Part shown: one piece after another, positions 1 through 5,734 of the stretch
How positions within the stretch are numbered: position 1 is the stretch's first letter
How the letters are laid out: every line of letters begins with the position of its first letter
NCBI GenBank assembly: GCA_030049565.1
Contig: JASIKQ010000522.1
Location: 1-6,164 of the forward strand
DNA length: 6,164 nt
Reading direction: 5' to 3'
DNA from: Candidatus Sulfotelmatobacter sp.
Lineage (GTDB): Bacteria > Acidobacteriota > Terriglobia > Terriglobales > Acidobacteriaceae
Made by a program: the position numbers and the translations under genes
The notes under the pieces: model-generated
What the model saw: only the letters and a program-made list of their open reading frames with translations
Told to the model about the DNA's origin: nothing
Databases searched by the model: none

Positions 1-53
1 TCGGGAAAGAAATATAAAAAGTGTCACGGCGCGTAGGCTTCGAGGCAGAAAAG

Positions 54-629
54 CTATTTCTGCTGGCGATTTGCAATCGCCCGAAGCGTCATCTCTTTCG
101 CTCTACTCTTCGTTTTCCGCTTCCAGTCGCTGAACAACGTCGCGTAGTTCTTCATGATGTACTCGTCGTGATTCACGCCTAGCTTCTTTGCAGTCGTGTC
201 GATCCATCGTGGAGAGCCTTCGATCTCGCCGAAATTCCCAATCGGAGTTTCATCCACTACAACCTGCCCCTTGCCATCGGTCCACTCGGCGCGAAATTTT
301 TCGTAGCGAAAGGAAGGCTCATACCCCAACGCACGCAGAATGGCGTCCATCCTTTTTCCGTCGTCGACCTTCGTTTCCAATTCCTGACGGCTGCTATGTC
401 GGCCGACCTTGGTACCGCTCTTGTGCGTGATCTTCCACTCTTTCCCGTACTGCCGCAGTCGCAGCAGTTCCTTGCGCTTGCGTAACTTGGCCCCGGGCAA
501 GTCGTACAGCGTGTTCATTTCGTGAGTGCGGGGAGTTTTCTTGTGAAAGCCGGCTTCCTTCAGCTGGCGAGCCAGTGCACGGACGTTCCCAACGCGAAAC
601 TTCACTTCAATTTCTTTGTTGGACGCCAT
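54..629 (-). CDS. CYTH-domain protein, class IV adenylate cyclase (CyaB)-like
   Basis: A 191-residue soluble protein of the CYTH superfamily, whose members bind triphosphorylated substrates and two metal ions inside a beta-tunnel (class IV adenylate cyclases, thiamine triphosphatases, inorganic triphosphatases). The signature ExExK is present at the N-terminus as E6-I-E8-V-K10. It is followed by NTLYD (about 39-43), the basic strand LRLRQYGKEWKITHKSG (about 56-72), the ETKVDD segment, and the acidic strand VVVDETPIGNFGEIEG (about 123-138), which matches the metal-binding DE..P.G.F.EIEG strand of CyaB-type members. Length is normal for a single CYTH domain, with a short basic tail. The ATG at 629 sits immediately before the motif and lacks a Shine-Dalgarno sequence, but a promoter -10 lies only five bases upstream, so translation is probably leaderless. 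It is divergent from the secreted protein gene. Family assignment is firm; the substrate (ATP, thiamine triphosphate, polyphosphate) cannot be told from sequence alone. Confidence 0.9.
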   Translation of the reverse strand: MASNKEIEVKFRVGNVRALARQLKEAGFHKKTPRTHEMNTLYDLPGAKLRKRKELLRLRQYGKEWKITHKSGTKVGRHSSRQELETKVDDGKRMDAILRALGYEPSFRYEKFRAEWTDGKGQVVVDETPIGNFGEIEGSPRWIDTTAKKLGVNHDEYIMKNYATLFSDWKRKTKSRAKEMTLRAIANRQQK

Positions 630-634
630 AAGTC

Positions 635-664
635 AGTATAGATTTTCTTTGCGGATGTGTTCAA
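635..664 (-). promoter_or_regulatory. Promoter of the CYTH gene, probably giving a leaderless mRNA
   Basis: On the minus strand, TTGAAC (664-659) and TATACT (640-635) are separated by 18 bases, resembling a sigma-70 type promoter (4/6 and 5/6 matches). Only GACTT separates the -10 from the ATG at 629, so the expected start site, about seven bases after the -10, falls on or next to the A of the start codon. No ribosome binding site is present, which agrees with a leaderless transcript. Predicted from sequence only. Confidence 0.55.
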
Positions 665-704
665 AATAGCAACAGCAGAATCATTCAGCCGAAAGGAAGA
701 AATC

Positions 705-1055
705 ATGTCGAGCTTGCGAAAGTTACAAATCTGGATGGCCACGGGAGCGATGAGCATCTTACTGATTGGCATGCCCGCGCTGGCCGCGGGCACGCAGACT
801 TTTACCGGCAAAGTGAGCGATGCCATGTGCGGCGCCAAACATAGCGAGGGAATGGATCCTGCCACATGCGTTCGCGCCTGCGTGAAGAAGGGCGCAAATT
901 ACGCGCTGGTGGTTGGCGACAAGGTTTACATCCTTGACACCTCAGACCAAGCCAACCTCGACAAACTCAATCAGCTTGCGTGGGAGCAGGCCAAAGTTAC
1001 CGGAACCGCCAAAGGAGACACGATCACGGTGAAGTCAGTATCGGCCGCAAAATGA
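705..1055 (+). CDS. Small secreted protein with MCGxKH...CxxxC motif, function unknown
   Basis: A 116-residue protein exported by a Sec-type signal peptide: basic n-region MSSLRKLQ, hydrophobic core to about residue 24, and a likely cleavage at ALA|AG near residue 27. The mature part (about 89 residues) starts TFTGKVSDAMCG and has three cysteines, C42 in MCGAKH and the pair C55/C59 in TCVRAC, followed by GDKVYILD and a C-terminal half rich in short beta-strand-like segments (AKVTGTAKGDTITVKSV). This strand pattern resembles a small OB-fold-like barrel. I recall similar small secreted proteins as common in Acidobacteria but know no function; the Cys/His cluster could bind metal or heme or form disulfides. 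The ATG at 705 is chosen over an in-frame ATG at 657 because a good ribosome binding site (GGAAG, six bases upstream) precedes it and the signal peptide begins there. Stop is TGA, so TGA does act as a stop in this genome. Confidence 0.85.
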   Translation: MSSLRKLQIWMATGAMSILLIGMPALAAGTQTFTGKVSDAMCGAKHSEGMDPATCVRACVKKGANYALVVGDKVYILDTSDQANLDKLNQLAWEQAKVTGTAKGDTITVKSVSAAK

Positions 1056-1082
1056 GAGGAATTGCCGCGTCGAAGTCTCTGC

Positions 1083-1100
1083 AAGCTGCATTAGCAGCCT
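1083..1100 (-). repeat. Short stem-loop in the convergent intergenic region
   Basis: An inverted repeat GCTGC/GCAGC with loop TAAT lies between the two convergent genes. In minus-strand RNA it extends to seven pairs (AGGCTGC...GCAGCTT, one G-U wobble). It lies 94 bases beyond the stop of the DedA-rhodanese gene. There is no following U-tract, so it is not a classical intrinsic terminator; it might stabilise an mRNA 3' end. The rest of the 138-base interval 1056-1193 shows nothing recognisable. Confidence 0.3.
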
Positions 1101-1193
1101 CGGCTATCTGTGACTCCGGCCTGAGTTCACGCGTGCGGCCGCGCTCGCCAGTTTGTGTGCCGGCCACGGCGAATGGATTTCGAGAACCTGCGG

Positions 1194-2249
1194 CTAATTG
1201 AACGTTGGCAGCCTCACTAAATCATCTTTCGGTACCGGCTCCACTGGCTCGCCGGCCTTGCGCCAGGCGGTGAGTCCGCCGACAATGACGAACGTGTGGA
1301 ATCCTTTTTCCCGCAGCAGGTGCGCCACCCGGGCGCTGGTCGCCTCGCGCGCTCAAGTGCAATAGAGATAGATATCCTTGTCTTTGGGAAGATTCTTGAT
1401 CTCCTCGTCGAGGTTATTGGGTTCGATGCGGATTGAGTTTTTTATGCGCGCGGCACCGGAATCGTAATAGCCGTGGCTGCGAACATCCACGATCAGCACG
1501 TGATTCGCATCTTCCGACGCCAGACGAGCGGCCAACTCCTGCACCTGCACGCGCGGCACCACCCGATACATCTTGTGTTTCTGATATTGCACGACGCGGT
1601 AAATCACATAGCCAACGAGAGCTGCCAGAACCACAAGTTCCATGGCTCGTCCTGCGGCGTGAAAGCCGCGCAGGAGGGCTGCCAGGAAATCGTGGGAAAG
1701 ATAGCCCAGCAGAAGGTAGGTCGCCGAATACAGCGCGGCCCCTGCAAGTTCCAGCTGCAAGAACTGCCCATAGCGCATCTTCATGCTGCCGGCAAGGGGC
1801 GCTGCCATGGTGTTCACCCCGGGGATGAACTTGGCGATCACCAGCGTGACCTTGCCGCGTTTATAAAAAGATTCCGCCGAGCGCAGAATGCAGGTTTCGG
1901 GATTGATGGAGATGCGGCACAGGAATCCCAGCAGCGCCCAGCCTGTGTATCGCCCAAGAAAAAACTGCACGGTATCGCCCAACAGCAGAGCGGCAAGCGC
2001 AGCGCACAAAACATACGGACCCCACAGAGCATGTACCCCCACGGCCGCGCCCGCCGCGATTAAAGCGATGGCCGCTGGGAAGGGAAGCCCGCAAGCTTCC
2101 GCCAGTAACAGGCCGAAGGTCAGGCTATATCCGTGGCGTGCCATGAGCCCGTAGAGATCCATAAGCAGTGTTGGATAGATATGCTGAGGAAAAGGTTCAG
2201 AATAAGCAGTGTGGGTCAGCCGCGCAGAAGGATGGATGCTAAAGGTCAT
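1194..2249 (-). CDS. DedA/VTT membrane protein fused to rhodanese domain; candidate selenoprotein (in-frame UGA)
   Basis: The N-terminal part is a DedA-like (SNARE-associated/VTT) integral membrane domain: E51 in LLLAEACGLPFP, GD at 91-92, LGRYTG (98-103), the conserved KFIPGVNTMAAPLAGSMKM stretch (140-158), and hydrophobic segments near 42-72, 76-108, 164-187 and 203-220. After a basic linker, a cytosolic-type rhodanese domain begins near 232, with LIVDVRSHGYYDSG (252-265) and the active-site YCT (296-298). The next codon is TGA (1355-1353). The frame stays open for 52 further codons that complete the domain, with ATSARVAHLLREKGF (303-317) and the hallmark GGLTAW (324-329), ending at TAG. 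Of those 52 codons, 39 end in G or C, as expected for coding DNA here. If UGA is read as selenocysteine the product is 351 residues with C297-T-U299 in the sulfur-transfer loop; otherwise it stops at 298 with a broken domain. The ATG at 2249 follows the HAD stop by seven bases, with AAGGA 11 bases upstream; an alternative ATG at 2162 has no ribosome site. Last gene of the operon. A nonsense mutation is the alternative. Confidence 0.75.
1314..1338 (-). promoter_or_regulatory. Candidate bacterial SECIS stem-loop downstream of the UGA
   Basis: In the mRNA, CAGC (1338-1335) pairs with GCUG (1317-1314), and GGGUG (1330-1326) pairs with CACCU (1322-1318), leaving a four-base bulge on the 5' side and a GCG apical loop that begins 28 bases after the UGA. 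A competing fold pairs GCGCC (1336-1332) with GGCGC (1326-1322), with loop CGGGU starting 22 bases after the UGA and G in its second position. Both fit the known loose description of bacterial SECIS elements: a small loop with G in its first two positions, about 16-37 bases from the UGA. Such hairpins arise easily in GC-rich coding DNA, so this is supportive rather than decisive. Confidence 0.45.
1353..1355 (-). other. In-frame TGA, candidate selenocysteine codon
   Basis: The TGA follows TAT-TGC-ACT (Tyr-Cys-Thr) of the rhodanese active site and precedes GCG-CGC-GAG-GCG-ACC-AGC (Ala-Arg-Glu-Ala-Thr-Ser). It lies inside a conserved catalytic loop, not at a domain boundary, and the downstream frame encodes the rest of the same fold. 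From memory, homologous DedA-rhodanese proteins often have Cys at this position (YC-x-C-type loops), which would be the expected Cys/Sec exchange; I could not check this. Another gene in the window ends in TGA, so a general recoding of TGA is unlikely. Confidence 0.6.
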
Positions 2250-2256
2250 TCATGGC

Positions 2257-3021
2257 CTAGTCCTTATCCATATCTATGGAATCTAGGGAACGCTTCGACG
2301 AAACTCTTCGACCTGTGCCGTCTGGAAAATAGATCTGCCATTTCTGCTGGCGCGCCGTGGATTCCAAGTCCGGATTCGGATTCACAGCAACGGCCTCCTT
2401 TGCCATAGCCAGCATTTCCGTATCCCAGCGCGCATTGCCGAACGCGACGTCGATTGGCTTATTTAAGACTCCGCGCAGCGCGACGGCCTTATCCGGTCCC
2501 GAGGGCACCCGAACAAGACGCTCCGTAGCAACTCCGTCTTCAATTTCAACCGACGCCGCGAGAATTCGTTTTTCCGCTATGTCGAAATGTCTCATTCCGG
2601 CGCGGATAACCCATTCGTTAGAAGAGGAAACCACCCAGACCTCGCAGCCATTCTGCTGCAGCCGGCGAATCACTTCGCGCATCTCAGGAAATATCTGCGC
2701 GACAAAAAGATCATCGAAAAAGCGGATGGCCGCCTCGAGCAGTTTGCGCTCCGGAATGCCACGATGCAGCGTCACCATCTCGCCGCACATCGTGGACTCA
2801 TCAACCTTGCCGCGCTTATATGCCGCATAACGATCGCGCCAGAAGCGGCTAAGAGTCTCACGGTGATTGCTGTCGGGAAAAACGGAGTCGTTTGTGAACT
2901 CCCAATAGAAGAAGCGCTCTCCGGCATCGCCCGACCAAAGAGTGCCGTCGCAGTCGAATGCGGCTACGTGCGGATGGTCGCGAAGAATGGAGTCCACAAA
3001 CTCGTAGGCAGAGCGATGCAA
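2257..3021 (-). CDS. HAD-superfamily phosphatase (phosphoserine-phosphatase-like)
   Basis: A soluble haloacid-dehalogenase-superfamily hydrolase of about 254 residues from the chosen start. The four HAD motifs are visible: motif I FDCDGTLW with nucleophile D23 and acid/base D25; motif II VVSSSNEW (about 130-137); motif III lysine K178 in SGPDKAVAL; and motif IV FGNARWDTEML (about 194-204). An alpha-helical cap with FFYWEF and a Trp/Tyr/Arg-rich stretch (RFWRDRYAAYKRGKVDE) lies between motifs I and II, as in HAD-IB proteins related to phosphoserine phosphatase. Substrate unknown. The frame is open to a TTG at 3081, 12 bases after the mocA stop, but that has no ribosome site. The TTG at 3021 has GAGGGG six bases upstream and leaves 22 residues before the nucleophile, which suits the family, so I prefer it. 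The stop is seven bases before the DedA-rhodanese start, implying translational coupling. Confidence 0.85.
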   Translation of the reverse strand: MHRSAYEFVDSILRDHPHVAAFDCDGTLWSGDAGERFFYWEFTNDSVFPDSNHRETLSRFWRDRYAAYKRGKVDESTMCGEMVTLHRGIPERKLLEAAIRFFDDLFVAQIFPEMREVIRRLQQNGCEVWVVSSSNEWVIRAGMRHFDIAEKRILAASVEIEDGVATERLVRVPSGPDKAVALRGVLNKPIDVAFGNARWDTEMLAMAKEAVAVNPNPDLESTARQQKWQIYFPDGTGRRVSSKRSLDSIDMDKD

Positions 3022-3033
3022 CTCTTTCCCCTC
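3019..3033 (-). promoter_or_regulatory. Ribosome binding site and TTG start of the HAD gene
   Basis: GAGGGG (3033-3028) lies six bases upstream of TTG (3021-3019). It is the strongest Shine-Dalgarno match near the 5' end of this gene. No ATG is available before the catalytic motif, so the start must be a non-ATG codon; the alternatives are TTG at 3081 and GTG at 2997. Confidence 0.5.
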
Positions 3034-3093
3034 GGTGATCTTGGTATACCAACGATAGCGTGAAGGAAGCAAAAGGCACAATCGAACGAGTCG

Positions 3094-3747
3094 CTAACCA
3101 ACATCGGCGATTGACATCTTCTTCTGCGCCAGCGCCGCGTATTCCTCCGGTGTATTAACATTCAACGCGACCAGAGGGTCGTCAACTGGCACATATTGAA
3201 TGTGCTGCTCGTGCTGATGTTCGACTTCGCGCGCAGTCGATGTGGGCGGCACGCGCAGAAAGGCGTCCATCATTTCGCGGCCGACAACGTAGGGATGCCC
3301 GTGTGTGCCGGAAAACACCGGCACAACCGCCCATATATTCTCATTGGCAGATTTAAACGACTCGCGCAGCGTCCGGATGGTCTCGACAGCGACTGGAGGA
3401 CGATCGACCAGCGTAACGATGGCAGCATCGCGGCCATGGTTGAGAACGTCTTGCAGCCCGACTTGTAATGAACTGAACTGACCGCGGCTGGGATCAGGAT
3501 TTACCACCAGGGACGCTCCCTCTGAATAGGCAATGAGCTCTAACTCGGATGCATTCTTTCCTGCCACCACCACGACGAAATCACAAACCGGTAATAATGA
3601 GCGAATCGCCGCGGAGAGGAATGTTTCCGTGGAAGATGTCTGGCCCGCCGGGGAAGGTGGCCACGGCAGCAGAGCTTTATCGCGCCCCATGCGCGAGGAT
3701 TCACCGGCGGCGAGAATCAGTCCGGCGAAGCTGGGAGCGCGCGTCAT
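3094..3747 (-). CDS. mocA: MocA-like molybdenum cofactor cytidylyltransferase
   Basis: A 217-residue soluble nucleotidyltransferase of the MobA/MocA (NTP_transf_3) family, which attaches CMP (MocA) or GMP (MobA) to molybdopterin. The N-terminal nucleotide-binding signature is complete: LILAAGESSRMG then DKALLPW (10-29). Further motifs are NPDPSRGQFSSL (83-94), the metal-binding aspartate region LVDRPP (113-118), GHPYV (150-154) and LNVNTPEEY (195-203). MocA rather than MobA is inferred because the gene directly follows xdhC, and XdhC-dependent enzymes of the xanthine dehydrogenase family use the cytosine dinucleotide cofactor. The ATG at 3747 lies 44 bases after the xdhC stop and has no clear Shine-Dalgarno sequence; no better start is seen. 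The base specificity (CTP or GTP) is not proven by the sequence. Confidence 0.88.
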   Translation of the reverse strand: MTRAPSFAGLILAAGESSRMGRDKALLPWPPSPAGQTSSTETFLSAAIRSLLPVCDFVVVVAGKNASELELIAYSEGASLVVNPDPSRGQFSSLQVGLQDVLNHGRDAAIVTLVDRPPVAVETIRTLRESFKSANENIWAVVPVFSGTHGHPYVVGREMMDAFLRVPPTSTAREVEHQHEQHIQYVPVDDPLVALNVNTPEEYAALAQKKMSIADVG

Positions 3748-3791
3748 GGCAGTTAAGATATCTGGGAGAATCTCGGCACCAGCGTAACGGT

Positions 3792-4661
3792 TTATTCCTT
3801 CTCGTCGCAGCAGGATTGTGCTTTCGACGTTTCGTCGACCCCGTTCCCGGCTTCGTTCCGCAGAAACCAGCTCATATGCGGCAGCTCCGTTTCTGCGTGG
3901 CGGCGGATAGCAATTAACTCTGCCGTGATGGCCACCGCGATCTCTTCTGGGGTAACAGCTCCAATGTTGAGGCCAATCGGCGCGTGAACGCGATCGAACA
4001 GGTGTGGGGGAATGCCCTCCTGTTGCAGCGTCTTGAAAATCCCGATCACTTTGCGCTTGGAGCCGATCATTCCAATATAGCGGGCGCGAGTCTGCACTGC
4101 CCAGCGCAGGATGCGCATGTCGTCGCGATGGCCGCGCGTGACGATCACGATGAAAGAGGATTCGTTGGGATCGAGCTTACGCATCGCCTCATCGAAGTCG
4201 AGCGCATGAATCTCGCGCGCAGCCGGGAAACGTTCTTTGCTGGCATATGAGGTACGATCGTCGGCCACGATGACGTCGAATCCAGCCTGCGCCGCAATAT
4301 GACAAACGTTTATAGCAACATGCCCCGCACCGAAAAGATAAAGTAATGCTGGAGGTAAGATCGGCTCGACAAACACCTCCAGCGTACCGCCGCAGACCAA
4401 ACCCGTGTCGTATTTCGGATCCTGGTTCAGATCGAAACTGAGCGTGCGCGGCTTCTCCAATTCCATGACCTCCCGCGCCGCCTGCCACACATCGGCTTCG
4501 ACGCAACCGCCGCCGATGGTGCCGACGATCGATCCGTCATCGCGTACCAGCATCTTTGCGGTGCGGAACGAAGGGATCGAGCCGCGCACGTTCACGATGG
4601 TAGCCACCGCGCCCCGCCGCCCCTCGCGGCGGAGCTGCACGATTTGCTCGTAAATGTCCAT
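3792..4661 (-). CDS. xdhC: XdhC/CoxI family molybdenum hydroxylase maturation factor
   Basis: A 289-residue XdhC/CoxI protein. Members bind molybdenum cofactor, help to exchange its oxo ligand for sulfur with a cysteine desulfurase, and deliver it to xanthine-dehydrogenase/CO-dehydrogenase type enzymes. The N-terminal XdhC/CoxI domain carries GTIGGGCVEADV (about 47-58, conserved C53) and TGLVCGG (86-92, conserved C90). The C-terminal Rossmann-like domain carries FGAGHVA (110-116), VTRGHRDD (about 174-181), YIGMIGSKRK (195-204) and GLNIGAVTPEEIAVAI (230-245). The tail ends in a Cys pair (SCCDEKE). The ATG at 4661 is chosen over an in-frame TTG at 4694 because GAGG lies five bases upstream and the TTG falls inside the promoter -35. 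It is first in an apparent operon with mocA, the HAD gene and the DedA-rhodanese gene. No molybdenum enzyme subunits are in the window. Confidence 0.92.
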   Translation of the reverse strand: MDIYEQIVQLRREGRRGAVATIVNVRGSIPSFRTAKMLVRDDGSIVGTIGGGCVEADVWQAAREVMELEKPRTLSFDLNQDPKYDTGLVCGGTLEVFVEPILPPALLYLFGAGHVAINVCHIAAQAGFDVIVADDRTSYASKERFPAAREIHALDFDEAMRKLDPNESSFIVIVTRGHRDDMRILRWAVQTRARYIGMIGSKRKVIGIFKTLQQEGIPPHLFDRVHAPIGLNIGAVTPEEIAVAITAELIAIRRHAETELPHMSWFLRNEAGNGVDETSKAQSCCDEKE

Positions 4662-4670
4662 CCAACCTCG

Positions 4671-4699
4671 ATTATTGGGTCTGTCTTGGGACAAGTCAA
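4671..4699 (-). promoter_or_regulatory. Promoter of the xdhC-mocA-HAD-rhodanese operon
   Basis: On the minus strand, TTGACT (4699-4694) and AATAAT (4676-4671) are separated by exactly 17 bases, each matching five of six consensus positions for a sigma-70 promoter. It is the best promoter match I found in the window. Only nine bases separate the -10 from the ATG at 4661, so the leader would be about three bases long. Either the mRNA is nearly leaderless, or the GAGG just upstream of the ATG is used by a transcript starting earlier. Confidence 0.6.
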
Positions 4700-4709
4700 T
4701 ATAAACGGC

Positions 4710-4738
4710 TTGGAAAGGAGCGCTGGCGGGGCTATGCT
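4710..4738 (+). promoter_or_regulatory. Promoter of the ketopantoate-reductase-like gene
   Basis: TTGGAA (4710-4715) and TATGCT (4733-4738) are separated by 17 bases, each matching four of six sigma-70 consensus positions. The predicted start is near 4745, leaving room for the GAGGA ribosome site at 4751-4755. It is divergent from the xdhC promoter, with the two -35 elements about 10 bases apart, so one regulator could affect both. Moderate support only. Confidence 0.4.
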
Positions 4739-4762
4739 CGATACGAGCCCGAGGACATCACT

Positions 4763-5734
4763 ATGAGGGTCCTGATATTGGGCGCCGGCGTGATCGGCAG
4801 CTTCAACGCTGCCCGGCTAACAGAGGCAGGGCAGGATGTTACGTTGCTGGCGCGTGGCCGCCGCCTGGCGGATCTACGGCAATACGGGGTTGTGCTCGAG
4901 GACTTTCGAACGGGACGGCGCACAACTACTCAAGTTCGCCTGGTGGATCAACTCGGTTCCGAGGACGCCTACGATTTGGCCATTGTGGTGATGCGGGCAA
5001 ATCAGATCCCATCGATTCTTCCCGCCCTGGCGCAGAATCATCGCATTCCTAGCGTGCTCTTCCTGGGCAACAATGTCGCTGGCCCCCAGCGCATGATCGA
5101 GGCTCTGGGCCGCGAACGTGTACTGCTGGGAGGGGCCAATGCGGCCGGGGCGCGTGAAGGGCACGTGGTGCGCTATTTCTGGCAAGGCTGGATGCCGCTC
5201 CTCTTCGGCGAATTGGACGGTGTACCCACGCCTCGCACCGAAGCAATCGGGCAACTGTTCCGCCGCGCCGGGCTTTCCGCGCGAGTCGTGAAAAACGTCG
5301 ATGCCTACCTGAAGACCCACGCGGCGGCCCTGCCGGCTTGCGCGGGCGCAGTCTACATGGCGGGGGGCGATGTCCGCCAGTGTGCGCATACGCCCGAGGC
5401 CATGAAGCTATTCTTGCAAGGCTGCCGCGAAGCCTTTCGCGCGCTCCGTGCAATCGGCGTTCCACTGAAACCGTCGGCCACACGGCTGCTGGAATGGATT
5501 CCGGAGCCGATTCTGCTTTTCTGCATGCGGCGCTTGTTCGACAGTCGCCTAGCTGCCATAGGCTTGCAAACGCATTTGGATACGTCCTTGGACGAAATGA
5601 AGGAGCTTGCTGATGAGTTACGCGTGATTCTCCGCCGGTCGGGCCGGCCGTCGCCAGCGAGCGATATTCTTTTTGCGGAGATTGATGCCAGACTGGCCAG
5701 ATGCGAGGTCCTGCGGTCACCGCTGACAGCCTAG
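4763..5734 (+). CDS. Ketopantoate reductase (ApbA/PanE)-family oxidoreductase, atypical active site
   Basis: A 323-residue protein starting directly with the dinucleotide-binding beta-alpha-beta fold: MRVLILGAGVIG with G7, G9 and G12 of GxGxxG, then TLLARGRR (27-34), the usual NADP-contacting region. The middle has DLAIVVMRANQ (71-81), LFLGNNVAGP (99-108) and LLGGANAAG (121-129), as in ApbA/PanE N-terminal domains. The C-terminal helical domain opens with YLKTHAAALPA, where K184 matches the catalytic lysine of ketopantoate reductase, but the Asn four residues later is Ala here. The lysine after the second strand appears to be replaced by R78-A79, and I cannot find the usual C-terminal Ser/Glu substrate motif. 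It is therefore probably not PanE itself but a relative acting on another 2-oxo or beta-hydroxy acid. The ATG has GAGGA seven bases upstream. Transcribed alone, divergent from xdhC. Confidence 0.8.
   Translation: MRVLILGAGVIGSFNAARLTEAGQDVTLLARGRRLADLRQYGVVLEDFRTGRRTTTQVRLVDQLGSEDAYDLAIVVMRANQIPSILPALAQNHRIPSVLFLGNNVAGPQRMIEALGRERVLLGGANAAGAREGHVVRYFWQGWMPLLFGELDGVPTPRTEAIGQLFRRAGLSARVVKNVDAYLKTHAAALPACAGAVYMAGGDVRQCAHTPEAMKLFLQGCREAFRALRAIGVPLKPSATRLLEWIPEPILLFCMRRLFDSRLAAIGLQTHLDTSLDEMKELADELRVILRRSGRPSPASDILFAEIDARLARCEVLRSPLTA

Noticed and set aside
980..1201. Short plus-strand frame overlapping the end of the secreted protein gene
   Set aside because: Starts inside a supported gene, lacks a ribosome site, and its translation shows no family features.
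1473..2063. A 196-codon plus-strand frame within the DedA-rhodanese gene
   Set aside because: His/Gln/Arg-rich translation with no recognisable domain or ribosome site; it is antisense to the conserved membrane domain.
1353..2249. Treating the DedA-rhodanese gene as a complete 298-residue protein ending at the TGA
   Set aside because: It would cut the rhodanese domain in its active-site loop while the missing half is encoded in the same frame directly downstream.
2587..3063. A 158-codon plus-strand frame opposite the HAD gene
   Set aside because: It overlaps a gene with all four HAD motifs and shows no domain of its own.
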